The translations under genes were made by a program, and so were the position numbers. A stretch of 64,000 nucleotides of DNA from the NCBI RefSeq assembly GCF_001544475.1, contig NZ_FCNW02000024.1, forward strand, positions 1-64,000, read 5' to 3'. The notes under the pieces are model-generated. The model was given only the letters and a program-made list of their open reading frames with translations, was not told the DNA's origin and ran no database searches. Below, piece by piece: positions 7,165-15,997 of the stretch (the stretch's first letter is position 1; each line of letters opens with the position of its first letter). Origin of the DNA: Caballeronia humi (GTDB taxonomy: Bacteria; Pseudomonadota; Gammaproteobacteria; Burkholderiales; Burkholderiaceae).

Positions 7165-7402
7165 GCCGGTGCGCCTTTAATGGTATTGGTCAGCGGAAAA
7201 GGGCTCGTCTTGCCGACCCACGGCATGCAGCGCCGATGTAAAGTGATGAGCGGCGGCGATGCGCGCGCGATGCCCGGCGCGCGCGGCGTCGTGCGGCATG
7301 ACTGTTGCTCGAAATGCCGGTACACAAGCGCACCACCCGCGAATCATTCGCGCAGAATCCGCGCACAACTCGCGACCACCCCCGCGACCCCAGGAGACAA
7401 TC

Positions 7403-7804
7403 ATGGCTGACCAAACCAACCCCTTCGGCGATCTGACAAAGATGCTCGAACAGTTCAAGGTGCCGGGCGTCGACATGTCGGCGATCGTCGAGTCGCGCCG
7501 CAAGGACATCGAGGCGATCGTCGAGGCGAACAAGACCGCCTACGAGTCGATGCAGGCCGTCGCGCGCAAGCAGCAGGAAATGCTGGCGCGCGCGATGCAG
7601 GACATCCAGGCCGCCGCGACTTCCGGCATCTCCGACCCTGCCAAGCAGAGCGAAGTCGCTCGCAACGCCTATGTCAAGGCGATCGACGACATGAAGGATC
7701 TCGCGGAGATCGCGCGCAAATCTCAAGCCGATGCGATGGCGAGCATCACGCAGCGCGCCAACGAGCACATGGAAGAGATCAAGAAGATGCTGCAACGCGG
7801 CTAG
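7403..7804 (+). CDS. Phasin-family protein
   Basis: A 133-residue, mostly helical protein without signal peptide. Features typical of short phasins are an N-terminal PFGDLTKMLEQFKVPGVDM, the ESRRKDIEAIVEANKTAYESMQ helix and heptad-like Ala/Gln-rich helices to the C-terminus. Phasins coat polyhydroxyalkanoate granules. The start at MADQTNP was chosen because AGGAGA sits 6 nt upstream; an upstream frame exists but looks non-coding. It is followed 93 bp later by phaC, so granule coat and polymerase are paired. Confidence 0.85.
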   Translation: MADQTNPFGDLTKMLEQFKVPGVDMSAIVESRRKDIEAIVEANKTAYESMQAVARKQQEMLARAMQDIQAAATSGISDPAKQSEVARNAYVKAIDDMKDLAEIARKSQADAMASITQRANEHMEEIKKMLQRG

Positions 7805-7897
7805 TCACGCGCGTCTTCAGGCGATCAAGCCAACGCGGCACGCGCTTGAGCGCATGCCGCGCCGCAGCCTTTTCGACAGAATTATCAGGAGAAACGC

Positions 7898-9637
7898 ATG
7901 CCCTCGCCGTTCAACATGCCGGACGAGTTCGTCCGGGGCTTTTTCAAATCGGGGCAGACGCTGTTGCAGGCCTACACGGGCGCCGCCGGCCACACCGCCG
8001 ACGCGCCCGCCGCTCCGTTGTCATCGGCGAAACTGCCGGCCCTCGCGCTCGCCCAGGCCCAGGCGCATTACTGGCAGCAGCAGATGGCCCTTTACATGGG
8101 CATGGTGGCGAGCGCGACGGGGCAAAAGCCCACGCCCGCCGTCGAACCCGAGCGCGGCGACCGCCGCTTCAGCGCCGATGCCTGGCGCGAGAACCCGTGG
8201 TACAGCGTCCTCAAGCAAACGTATCTGCTCAACTCGCGCCTGCTCAACGACATGGTCGAAGCGGCGGGCGTCGGCGAGAAGGAGAAGCACAAGCTGCGCT
8301 TCTACGCTCGCCAGTTCATCGATTCGATGAGCCCCGCGAACTTCGCCGCGACCAACCCCGAGGCGATGAAGACCGCCATCGAGACGCAAGGTGAGAGCGT
8401 GCGCACGGGCTTCGCGAACCTGCTCGAAGATCTGAAGCGCGGCCGCATCTCCATCACCGATGAAAACGCGTTCGAAGTGGGCAAGAACGTGGCGGTGTCG
8501 AAGGGATCGGTGGTGTTCGAAAACGAATTGTTCCAGTTGATCCAGTACGCGCCGCTCACCGAACAGGTTGCCGAGCGGCCGCTCGTGATCGTGCCGCCGT
8601 GCATCAACAAGTTCTACATCCTCGATCTGCAGCCCGAGAACTCGTTCGTGCGCTACGCGGCCGAGCAGGGGCAGACGGTGTTCCTCGTGTCGTGGCGCAA
8701 TCCCGACGCGGAACTCGGCCACATCACCTGGGACGACTACGTCGAGAACGGCGCGATCAAGGCGATCGAAGTCAGCCGCACGATCAGCGGCGCCGACAAG
8801 GTCAATGCGGTCGGCTGGTGTGTCGGCGGGACGATTCTGTCGTCGGCGCTTGCGGTGCTGCGCGCGCGCGGCGATGAATCGGTCGCGAGCTTCACGCTCC
8901 TCACGACGATGCTCGACTTCAGCGATCCGGGCGACCTCGGCGTGTTCATCGACGAGCAGGGCGTGTCGCAGCGCGAGCAGACGATCGGCAAGGGCGGCAT
9001 CTATTCGGGCGGCGAGCTCGGCTTCGTGTTCCAGACGCTGCGCGCGAACGATCTGATCTGGCCGTATGTCGTGAACAATTATCTGAAGGGCGGCGCGCCG
9101 CAGGCGTTCGACCTGCTCTACTGGAACGCCGACGGCACCAACCTGCCCGGCCCGATGTACGCCTGGTATCTGCGCAACATGTATCTCGAGAACAACCTGT
9201 GCAAGGCGGGGCGGCTCTCGATGTGCGGCACGCAGGTGGACTTGGGCAAGATCGATATTCCGAGCTATATCTTCGGCACGCAGGAAGATCACATCGTGCC
9301 GTGGAAGGGCGCGTACCGGTCGACGCAGCTCGTCGGCGGCGATACGCAGTTCGTGCTCGGCGCGAGCGGGCATATCGCGGGCGTGATCAATCCGGCGTCG
9401 AAGAACAAGCGCAGCTACTGGACCGACGGCACCCTTGGCGACGATCCGCAGGCGTGGCTCGAGACGGCCAAATCGCAGCCCGGAAGCTGGTGGACGCACT
9501 GGAACAACTGGCTGCAGGCGCACGCGGGCAAGCAGGTCGCAGCGCCGAAGAAGCCGGGCAACGCGAAGTTCAAGCCGATCGAACCGGCGCCTGGGCGTTA
9601 TGTGGCGAAACATCCTCCGGAGGTGATGGGCGCGTGA
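7898..9637 (+). CDS. phaC: Class I poly(3-hydroxyalkanoate) synthase
   Basis: PhaC polymerises (R)-3-hydroxyacyl-CoA into storage polyester. The 579-residue length is standard for class I. Visible: the N-terminal region with QTYLLNSRLLNDMV, the alpha/beta-hydrolase core from about residue 220 (PLVIVPPCINKFYILDL), the nucleophile motif GWCVGG with catalytic Cys308, and the C-terminal GTQEDHIVPW and LGASGHIAGVINP blocks carrying the Asp and His of the triad. AGGAGAAACGC precedes the ATG. No phaA, phaB or phaR lies beside it, so this is not the canonical phaCAB operon and may be a second synthase. Its stop overlaps the start of the following amidohydrolase by 4 nt. Confidence 0.93.
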   Translation: MPSPFNMPDEFVRGFFKSGQTLLQAYTGAAGHTADAPAAPLSSAKLPALALAQAQAHYWQQQMALYMGMVASATGQKPTPAVEPERGDRRFSADAWRENPWYSVLKQTYLLNSRLLNDMVEAAGVGEKEKHKLRFYARQFIDSMSPANFAATNPEAMKTAIETQGESVRTGFANLLEDLKRGRISITDENAFEVGKNVAVSKGSVVFENELFQLIQYAPLTEQVAERPLVIVPPCINKFYILDLQPENSFVRYAAEQGQTVFLVSWRNPDAELGHITWDDYVENGAIKAIEVSRTISGADKVNAVGWCVGGTILSSALAVLRARGDESVASFTLLTTMLDFSDPGDLGVFIDEQGVSQREQTIGKGGIYSGGELGFVFQTLRANDLIWPYVVNNYLKGGAPQAFDLLYWNADGTNLPGPMYAWYLRNMYLENNLCKAGRLSMCGTQVDLGKIDIPSYIFGTQEDHIVPWKGAYRSTQLVGGDTQFVLGASGHIAGVINPASKNKRSYWTDGTLGDDPQAWLETAKSQPGSWWTHWNNWLQAHAGKQVAAPKKPGNAKFKPIEPAPGRYVAKHPPEVMGA

Positions 9638-10470
9638 GCATCGACATTTTTAGCGAAGAAAAAATCGACTGCCATAACCACGTATTCGATCCCGCCCGGT
9701 TTCCGTATCGCGAGGACACGGTTTATCGTCCCTCGGGACAGGAGATCGGGACGGCCGCCCAGTTCCTGCGCGTGATGGACGCGCATGGCGTGCGTCACGC
9801 GCTGCTCGTCGGCCCGACGAGCGGCTATCGCACCGACAACCGCTGCATGCTCGACGCGATCGCGCAGGCGGCGGGGCGGTTCAAGGGCATCGCGGTGGTC
9901 GATAACGATGTAAGCCGCGCTGAGCTTGCTGCGTTGAAGGCGGCGGGCGTCGTGGGCGTCGCGTTCAATCCGGCGATGGAGGGCGCTGAAGTCGTAACGG
10001 AGGCCGGGCCGCTGCTGGACCTGCTCGCCGATCTGGACATGTTCGCGCAGATTCAGGTGGTCGGCGATCAACTCGTCGAGTTGATTCCGGTGATCGAACG
10101 CACGCGCATGCGCGTTCTGATCGACCACTGCGGACGGCCGGATGTGCGGAACGGTGTGAAACAGCCAGGGTTTCAGACGCTGCTGGGGCTCGCGGATGGC
10201 GGAAGAACGGTCGTCAAACTCTCCGGCTGGCAGAAGATTTCGCAGCAGGATCATCCGTATGAGGACGTGCACGTCTATGTGAGGGAACTGCTGCGCGCCT
10301 TCGGGCCGGATGCCTGCGTGTGGGGGTCGGACTGGCCGTTCCTGCGCGCGCCGTCGCGGCTGGATTACGGACCGCTGCTGCAGCTTTTCGGAGAGATGGT
10401 TTCCGATGCAGACGTTCGGCGGCGCGTCTTTTGGGACACGCCGCGCAGGCTGTTCGGGTTTGCGGATTAG
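9634..10470 (+). CDS. Amidohydrolase family protein (PDC-lactonase-like TIM barrel)
   Basis: A 278-residue metal-dependent hydrolase of the COG3618 type. It has CHNHVFDP near the N-terminus (HxH metal ligands), LLVGPTSGY, a VLIDHCGRPD strand-6 motif, VVKLSGW and the C-terminal WGSDWPF with its conserved Asp. The start is GTG at 9634, overlapping the phaC stop (GTGA); the near-perfect Shine-Dalgarno GGAGGTGA 7 nt upstream decides it. Relatives hydrolyse lactones of aromatic-ring-cleavage products (2-pyrone-4,6-dicarboxylate) or sugars. Translational coupling to phaC is odd, since no link between PHA synthesis and lactone hydrolysis is known to me. A second family member starts at 13964. Confidence 0.85.
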   Translation: MSIDIFSEEKIDCHNHVFDPARFPYREDTVYRPSGQEIGTAAQFLRVMDAHGVRHALLVGPTSGYRTDNRCMLDAIAQAAGRFKGIAVVDNDVSRAELAALKAAGVVGVAFNPAMEGAEVVTEAGPLLDLLADLDMFAQIQVVGDQLVELIPVIERTRMRVLIDHCGRPDVRNGVKQPGFQTLLGLADGGRTVVKLSGWQKISQQDHPYEDVHVYVRELLRAFGPDACVWGSDWPFLRAPSRLDYGPLLQLFGEMVSDADVRRRVFWDTPRRLFGFAD

Positions 10471-11774
10471 CTTGAGCGTCCCGCGGCGGCTACCGTGGCG
10501 CCGCGCTGCTTGTGCGCCCAGGCAATCGTCATACCGATGCCGAGCGTCGCAAGGCAAACCATCGGCACGACCATCGGCGCGCCTGCATTGCCCGCGACTT
10601 TACCCACATATGGCATGAGGTTCTGGCTGAAAAAGCCGCCGAGATTGCCGATCGAGTTGATCGCCGCGACGCTCGCCGCCGCCCTGGCGCCCGAGAAAAA
10701 GCGCGGCGGCAACGACCAGAAGCACGGATAGAGCAGCGGAATGCATGCGCCGCCGAGCACGAGTGCGGCGAAGCGCAGCGGCAGTGTCGGCAGTGCGAGG
10801 CTCAGCGCGAAACCCACTACGCCGACGCCAGCCACAATCGCCATCGCCTTGAGCACCACGCTCTCGCGCTTCAGTTTCGCCGGCAGCCAAAGCAGCAGCA
10901 ACGCGCCGAGCGCCCAGGGAATCATGTTCAGCAGGCCATTGAGCGACGGCGACACGCCGCCGCTTTTCAGGAGTGTCGGCATCCAGTAGGTCACGCCGTA
11001 GAGCGACGTCGACATCAGCATGTAGGCGCCCGCGAACATCAAGACACGCGGGTCGATCAGCGCGCGCCACGGATGCTCCGACTTCGCCTCGGGCGACGCC
11101 TCGCGCTTCAATGCGAGCTTCATCACGCGCTTTTCGTCGTCGGAGAGGAAAGGCGCCTCGTCGACGGAATTCGGCAGGAAGCGCAACGCGACGCCCGCAA
11201 CCAGCACCGCCGGCGCGCCGGTCGCGACGAACACCCATTGCCAGCCCGCGAGGCCGAGACTGCCGTCGAGCGACAGCAGGAGCCCGCCCGCGAGCGCTCC
11301 GAGCATGTTCGCGAGCGCGCTGCCGAGCGTGAAGAACCCGAGCATCCTCGTGCGATGGCTCTGCGGAAACCACAGCGTCAGGTAGAAGATCACGCCCGGA
11401 TAAAAGCCCGCTTCCGCCACGCCTAAAGCAAAGCGAAAGACGTAGAAGAGCGCCATCGAATGGGTGAATGCCATCAGGATGGTGATCGCGCCCCACGTCA
11501 GCATGATCCGGGCGAGCCACAGCCGCGCGCCGAAGCGATGCAGCGCGAGCGTGCTCGGCACCTCGAACAGCAGGTAGCCGATGAAGAACAGCGACGCGCC
11601 GAGCCCATACGACGCCTCCGTCATGCCGAGGTCGTGGACCATCTGCAGCTTGGCAAAGCCGACATTCTGCCGGTCGATGAAGGCGATCAGGAACATCACG
11701 ATCAATAGCGGCATCAGCCGCCAGGCGATTTTCGTGACGACTTGCTGTTCGGTGAGAGCGGTGGGGTGGGACAT
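10467..11774 (-). CDS. MFS transporter, anion:cation symporter type
   Basis: A 435-residue, 12-helix carrier. The first helix region MPLLIVMFLIAFIDRQNVGF and the following ASLFFIGYLLFEVPS are typical of the ACS family (phthalate, glucarate, tartrate and similar organic anions). A large cytosolic loop follows helix 6. The start was placed at MSHPTAL because ACGGAGATTCGC precedes it; an earlier in-frame ATG (11795) lies inside the operator arm and has no ribosome-binding site. It is divergent from the GntR gene across a 20-bp inverted repeat and convergent with the first amidohydrolase (stop codons overlap), suggesting it imports that enzyme's substrate or its precursor. Confidence 0.9.
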   Translation of the reverse strand: MSHPTALTEQQVVTKIAWRLMPLLIVMFLIAFIDRQNVGFAKLQMVHDLGMTEASYGLGASLFFIGYLLFEVPSTLALHRFGARLWLARIMLTWGAITILMAFTHSMALFYVFRFALGVAEAGFYPGVIFYLTLWFPQSHRTRMLGFFTLGSALANMLGALAGGLLLSLDGSLGLAGWQWVFVATGAPAVLVAGVALRFLPNSVDEAPFLSDDEKRVMKLALKREASPEAKSEHPWRALIDPRVLMFAGAYMLMSTSLYGVTYWMPTLLKSGGVSPSLNGLLNMIPWALGALLLLWLPAKLKRESVVLKAMAIVAGVGVVGFALSLALPTLPLRFAALVLGGACIPLLYPCFWSLPPRFFSGARAAASVAAINSIGNLGGFFSQNLMPYVGKVAGNAGAPMVVPMVCLATLGIGMTIAWAHKQRGATVAAAGRSS

Positions 11775-11786
11775 GCGAATCTCCGT

Positions 11787-11915
11787 TGAATTCATCTATA
11801 TGTTTGGTTGAATCGGTGTTTGTGAACATCCGTGAAAACCCGCTGGCAAGGTTCATACGGGTTTGTACGGTCGTGACGAGCACGCCTATCACATGCAAAC
11901 ATATAGATGAATTCA
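11787..11915. promoter_or_regulatory. Divergent promoter region with perfect 20-bp inverted repeat
   Basis: TGAATTCATCTATATGTTTG (11787-11806) is repeated in perfect reverse complement at 11896-11915, 89 bp apart. Each arm also contains the palindrome TGAATTCA. Possible hexamers: leftward TTCACA-N18-CATATA, with the -10 inside the left arm; rightward TTGTAC-N18-TATCAC, placing the start point in the right arm. A repressor bound at both arms would shut both genes and could loop the DNA. The adjacent GntR protein is the obvious candidate. Confidence 0.7.
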
Positions 11916-11927
11916 CCAGACACAGAC

Positions 11928-12650
11928 ATGCAAGCCGACAACCGACTCCCCCGCTACCAACGCCTGCGCGATGAACTCGTCGCGCAGATCGCCGCGCGCC
12001 ACTGGCTGCCGGGCGAGGCCATCCCGACCGAACAGGCGCTCGCGAAAAGCTACGACGTCGCGATCGGGACGGTGAGGAAGGCGGTCGATCTGCTGGTCGC
12101 GGAAGGAATGCTCGAACGCTTTCAGGGGCGCGGCACGTTTGTGCGGCGCGCCAGTTTCGACAGCTCGCTCTTTCGCTTCTTCCGCTTCCAGAGCAAACAG
12201 GGCGAGCGGCGCATTCCCGAGAGCCGGATTTTGCGGCGGGAGGTGGTCGAAGCGCCGTCGGCGGTGGCGGCTGCGTTGCAGATCGCGCCGAATGCGCGGG
12301 TGATCCGCGTGTCGCGGCTGCGCCTGATCGACGACGTCCCGCTGCTCGCCGAGGAAATCTGGCTGCCGTTCGAGCGCTTCGAGGCCTTCGCCAAGCTGCC
12401 GATCGACGATATCGGCGACCTGCTGTATCCGGTCTACGAGGCGAAATGCAATCAGGTGGTGGCCTCCGCCACCGAGACGCTGACCGTTGAAGCCATCGGG
12501 CCGCTGCATGCGCGGCTCTTGCGCATCGAGCAGGGCACGCCGGCGGTCGTCATCGAGCGGCTGGCTTACGGCTACGACCGTCGGCCGCTCGAATGGCGGC
12601 GCTCGCGCGGGCCGGCGTGCGAATTCATCTATCAGGCCGAAATCCGCTGA
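11928..12650 (+). CDS. GntR-family transcriptional regulator, HutC/UTRA type
   Basis: A 240-residue repressor. N-terminal winged helix (about 1-70): YQRLRDELVAQIAARHWLPG, EAIPTEQALAKSYDVAIGTVRKAVDLL and the wing GMLERFQGRGTFV. The C-terminal UTRA ligand domain runs from about 80 to 238. The start is ambiguous: ATG at 11907 lies within the right operator arm and adds seven residues, while ATG at 11928 leaves the operator upstream; neither has a strong ribosome-binding site. Divergent from one MFS gene and 34 bp upstream of a second MFS gene, it probably controls both sides from the 20-bp inverted repeat. The effector is likely the transported acid or its lactone, by inference. Confidence 0.88.
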   Translation: MQADNRLPRYQRLRDELVAQIAARHWLPGEAIPTEQALAKSYDVAIGTVRKAVDLLVAEGMLERFQGRGTFVRRASFDSSLFRFFRFQSKQGERRIPESRILRREVVEAPSAVAAALQIAPNARVIRVSRLRLIDDVPLLAEEIWLPFERFEAFAKLPIDDIGDLLYPVYEAKCNQVVASATETLTVEAIGPLHARLLRIEQGTPAVVIERLAYGYDRRPLEWRRSRGPACEFIYQAEIR

Positions 12651-12684
12651 TCGTCAGAAGCCAGCTACACGCAGGAGACAACCG

Positions 12685-13962
12685 ATGTTCCGATGGTTCA
12701 AGGAAATTTCCGGCAACGAGCGGCGCACGTTCTGGGCGTGCTTCGGCGGCTGGGCGCTCGATTCCCTCGACGTCCAGATGTTCAGCCTCGTGATCCCGGC
12801 GATCATCGCGGAGTGGTCGATCAGCCGGACGCAGGCGGGGCTCGTCGGCGGCGTGACGCTCGTGGCGTCGGCGCTCGGCGGCTGGATCGCGGGGATGCTG
12901 GCGGACCGGATCGGCCGCGTGAAGACGCTGCAATGGACGGTTGCGTTCTTCTCGGTCTTCACGTTTCTTTGCGCGTTCGCGCAGACGTATCCGCAGTTTC
13001 TCGTGCTCAAGAGCCTGCAGGGCTTCGGTTTCGGCGGTGAATGGGCGGCGGGCGCCGTGCTGATGGCCGAAACGATCCGCCCGCAGCATCGCGGCAAGGC
13101 GATGGGCACGGTGCAGAGCGCGTGGGCGGTCGGCTGGGCGGCGGCCGTGCTGCTCTTCGCGCTGATGTTCTCGCTCCTCCCCGCCGAAACCGCCTGGCGC
13201 GTGATGTTCGGCATCGGCCTGTTGCCTGCGCTGCTGATCCTCTACGTGCGGCGCGGCGTTCAGGAGCCGCCCGCACCGGCCGCGCGAGCTTCCGATTCGA
13301 TGGAAAGCGTGCCGCTCGTCGGGATTTTCGCGCCGCAGGTGCTGCGCATGACGCTGATCGGCGCGCTCCTGGGCGTTGGCGCGCACGGCGGCTATTACGC
13401 GCTGATGACGTGGCTGCCCACGTATCTCAAAACGGAGCGCCATCTGTCCGTGCTCGGGACGGGCGGTTATCTCGCGGTGATCATCGTCGCGTTCTTTTTG
13501 GGATGCATCGCGAGCGCGCAACTGCTCGACCGCATCGGACGGCGCAGCACGATTCTGCTGTTCTCGATCTGCTGCGTCGCCACGGTGATCGTCTATTTGT
13601 TCCTGCCGCTCGGCAATCTGGCGATGCTCGCGCTCGGCTTCCCGCTCGGATTCTTCGCGGCGGGCATTCCGGCAAGCATGGGCGCGCTCTTCTCCGAGCT
13701 GTATCCGCGCGGCACGCGAGGCACGGGCGTGGGCTTTTGCTACAACTTCGGGCGCGTGGTGTCGGCGGGGTTTCCGGTGCTGGTCGGGCATATGTCGGCC
13801 AACATGACGCTCGGCACGGCGATTGGCATCGATGCGGCCGTCGCTTATTCGATCGTCGTCGTGGCTGTCTTGATGCTGCCGGAAACGCGCGGACGCACGC
13901 TCGCCGATCACCTGCCCGAACGCGAGGTAGATGTGCCGATGCCGCGCGCGCATCGGCACTGA
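12685..13962 (+). CDS. MFS transporter, AAHS-like
   Basis: A 425-residue, 12-helix permease. MFS motif A, GMLADRIGRVKTL, follows helix 2, and FGGEWAAGAVLMAETI lies in helices 4-5, as in aromatic acid:H+ and sialic acid symporters. The C-terminal PETRGRTLADH is typical of the same group. AGGAGA precedes the ATG. It lies 34 bp after the GntR gene and 1 bp before the second amidohydrolase, so the three are likely one transcript. The other carrier of this island (10467) is from a different MFS subfamily, implying two substrates or a substrate and product pair. Confidence 0.9.
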   Translation: MFRWFKEISGNERRTFWACFGGWALDSLDVQMFSLVIPAIIAEWSISRTQAGLVGGVTLVASALGGWIAGMLADRIGRVKTLQWTVAFFSVFTFLCAFAQTYPQFLVLKSLQGFGFGGEWAAGAVLMAETIRPQHRGKAMGTVQSAWAVGWAAAVLLFALMFSLLPAETAWRVMFGIGLLPALLILYVRRGVQEPPAPAARASDSMESVPLVGIFAPQVLRMTLIGALLGVGAHGGYYALMTWLPTYLKTERHLSVLGTGGYLAVIIVAFFLGCIASAQLLDRIGRRSTILLFSICCVATVIVYLFLPLGNLAMLALGFPLGFFAAGIPASMGALFSELYPRGTRGTGVGFCYNFGRVVSAGFPVLVGHMSANMTLGTAIGIDAAVAYSIVVVAVLMLPETRGRTLADHLPEREVDVPMPRAHRH

Positions 13963-13963
13963 T

Positions 13964-14773
13964 ATGTCGATGCCAGTCAAGGCGATCGATGCCCACGCGC
14001 ACGTTTTCGAGCGTGGCTTGCCGCTTGCCGCGCGCCGTCGGTACGCGCCCGGTTACGACGCGCCGCTCGCCGACTATCTCGCTCAACTCGATGCGCACGG
14101 TTTTTCGCACGGCGTGCTCGTGCAGCCGAGCTTTCTGGGCACGGATTGCGGCTATCTGCTGGACGCGCTGGCGCGTGCACCCGAGCGGCTGCGCGGCGTC
14201 GCGGTGATCGATCCGGCTTGCGATCCGGCTAATATCGATGCGATGGATCGTGCCGGCGTCATGGGGATTCGCCTGAATCTGATCGATGCGCCCGCGCCGC
14301 GTCTTGACGATCCGGCTTGGCGTAGCACGTTAGGCCATGTTGCGAGGCTGGGCTGGCATGTCGAGGTACACGTGGAGGCGGGGCGGCTGCGGAGCATCGT
14401 GGAACCGCTGCTGGAACACGACGTGAAGATCGTCGTCGATCACTTCGGACGGCCCGATCATGCGCTAGGCGTGCTCGACGCGGGTTTTCGCCATCTGCTG
14501 ACGCTCGGGCGGACGCGGCGCGTCTGGGTGAAGATTTCGGGCGTTTATCGGAATGGCGCGGGGTTGGCTTTTTCAGCCACCGATGCGCTGAAGGCCGAGT
14601 TCGGCGTCGATCGGCTGGTGTGGGGCAGCGACTGGCCGCATACGCAGTTCGAAAGCGTCGAGAACTTCGGCCGCGCGCTGGGCGTGCTGCGCGCGGTTGT
14701 TCCCGATGAATCCGAGCGTCAGGCGGTGCTGGCGGAAACGCCTGCCCGGTTGTTTGGGTTCACGCCGCCTTGA
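13964..14773 (+). CDS. Amidohydrolase family protein (PDC-lactonase-like)
   Basis: A 269-residue TIM-barrel hydrolase with AIDAHAHVFERG (HxH), GVLVQPSFLGTD, GIRLNLI, EVHVEAG, IVVDHFGRPD and the C-terminal WGSDWPHTQFE. The set matches 2-pyrone-4,6-dicarboxylate hydrolase (LigI) relatives. The start ATG lies one base after the stop of the MFS gene. It resembles the enzyme at 9634 in size and motifs, but the central region differs, so the two probably act on related but distinct lactones. The stop region overlaps the end of the opposite-strand glycosyltransferase gene by 14 bp. Confidence 0.87.
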   Translation: MSMPVKAIDAHAHVFERGLPLAARRRYAPGYDAPLADYLAQLDAHGFSHGVLVQPSFLGTDCGYLLDALARAPERLRGVAVIDPACDPANIDAMDRAGVMGIRLNLIDAPAPRLDDPAWRSTLGHVARLGWHVEVHVEAGRLRSIVEPLLEHDVKIVVDHFGRPDHALGVLDAGFRHLLTLGRTRRVWVKISGVYRNGAGLAFSATDALKAEFGVDRLVWGSDWPHTQFESVENFGRALGVLRAVVPDESERQAVLAETPARLFGFTPP

Positions 14774-15719
14774 CCTGGACATCCTGCTCAGCCCATATCT
14801 GGCTATCCGGAAACCAGAACGCATCGGGCCTTGGCGGCGCGACGAGCTTGACCGGCAATTGCGGATTAAAAATCTTCGACCAAGCCGACAGATAAGAAGC
14901 CGTCTTGACCAGATAACCGCAGTTCGAAAGCAATAAGCTGGAAACCAGCGCCTCCCGCCCGATCTCCATTCCCGGATAGCCACTGAAATGAATCGGCAGA
15001 TCGCCATTCGCGAGCATTTTCGCGGGCGCGACTTTAACCGGCCGCTTGAAGGGCCACGCGCAAAAGAAATCGATAAACCGCTGCTCGTCGCTTGAAACGA
15101 AGATATTCGTCAAGCTGGGATTTTCAGCCAATGTCGTTTCTACCGTCTTGCAGAAATCCGCCCACGGAACCGTCAATGCCTCGATGACTTTATCCGTGCC
15201 GCGGAAGTGAACGCCGAGCGTCGATTTACCGATATCGAGCCGCTTGCAAATCGTGCTCACTTCATCGACGACAGGCGCCGTCGGCCGGTAATGCGAAAGA
15301 AAAAGCTCGCTCGCGCTGCGAAGCCGCAACCGCGATTCATAGCGCTGCCGAAAGCCCAATTGCACGAGATCGCGAACCGTCGAGGTCCGGACTTTCTGCA
15401 TCGATATCGATTCAGTCGCCGGCCTGACGCTCTCGAAGAACGTCGAGAACCAGTCGATTTCCCCGGCTGCATCGCCGTAAAGCCCGCCGCGCGCGGAGAT
15501 GCGCGGCGTGAGCCCTTTCTCTTCGCAATGCATCAGGATGAAAAGCACCATCTGCATGACGGAGAAGAACCCCGAATTTTCCTGTATCTCGATCGCGAAC
15601 ACGCTTTTGTTCAGCCGCTGGCGCGCATGCAGCTTCAGGCGCACGGGCGCGGCGACGGAGTGCTTGAACCCCTCGCTGCGTCGAAATTGCCTGACTCGAT
15701 CGACCACCTTTCGCAGCAT
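14760..15719 (-). CDS. NodZ/O-fucosyltransferase-like glycosyltransferase
   Basis: A 319-residue protein with LGVHFRGTDK in its middle, the nucleotide-sugar-binding block of alpha-1,6-fucosyltransferases (GT23/NodZ) and relatives. IFVSSDEQRFIDFF and the C-terminal EALVSSLLLSNCGYLVKTAS, typical of the same fold, follow. No signal peptide is seen. The start at MLRKVVDRV follows GGGAGAATCGCG. A longer frame to 15821 exists but lacks a ribosome-binding site. Base composition is clearly lower in GC than in the neighbours, and the 278 bp upstream are A/T-rich, suggesting acquisition by transfer. Its target could be an exopolysaccharide, O-antigen or Nod-factor-like oligosaccharide; no other glycan genes are adjacent. 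Confidence 0.7.
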   Translation of the reverse strand: MLRKVVDRVRQFRRSEGFKHSVAAPVRLKLHARQRLNKSVFAIEIQENSGFFSVMQMVLFILMHCEEKGLTPRISARGGLYGDAAGEIDWFSTFFESVRPATESISMQKVRTSTVRDLVQLGFRQRYESRLRLRSASELFLSHYRPTAPVVDEVSTICKRLDIGKSTLGVHFRGTDKVIEALTVPWADFCKTVETTLAENPSLTNIFVSSDEQRFIDFFCAWPFKRPVKVAPAKMLANGDLPIHFSGYPGMEIGREALVSSLLLSNCGYLVKTASYLSAWSKIFNPQLPVKLVAPPRPDAFWFPDSQIWAEQDVQVKAA

Positions 15720-15997
15720 CGCGATTCTCCCAAAACTCAAGGCTTGTTGGAATTCGAGTTCGGCGTCCGATACATGAAACTGAGCGATCAGAATAGCATC
15801 GGGCAATTGCCGGGACGTCATTCAGCAAAACTGTTTAGTGGGGTAGCAAACCAAGCCCGGTAACATTTTCCCGGCAGTTAATCGCGCAAACGTTGTCGCT
15901 GTTTCAAACCAGGATCATTAATCGACGCGAAATTGGAGTTAACCCGATACATTAAAAACACGTGTATCGTGTTCAATCCCGACAATAAGCTTTCACA

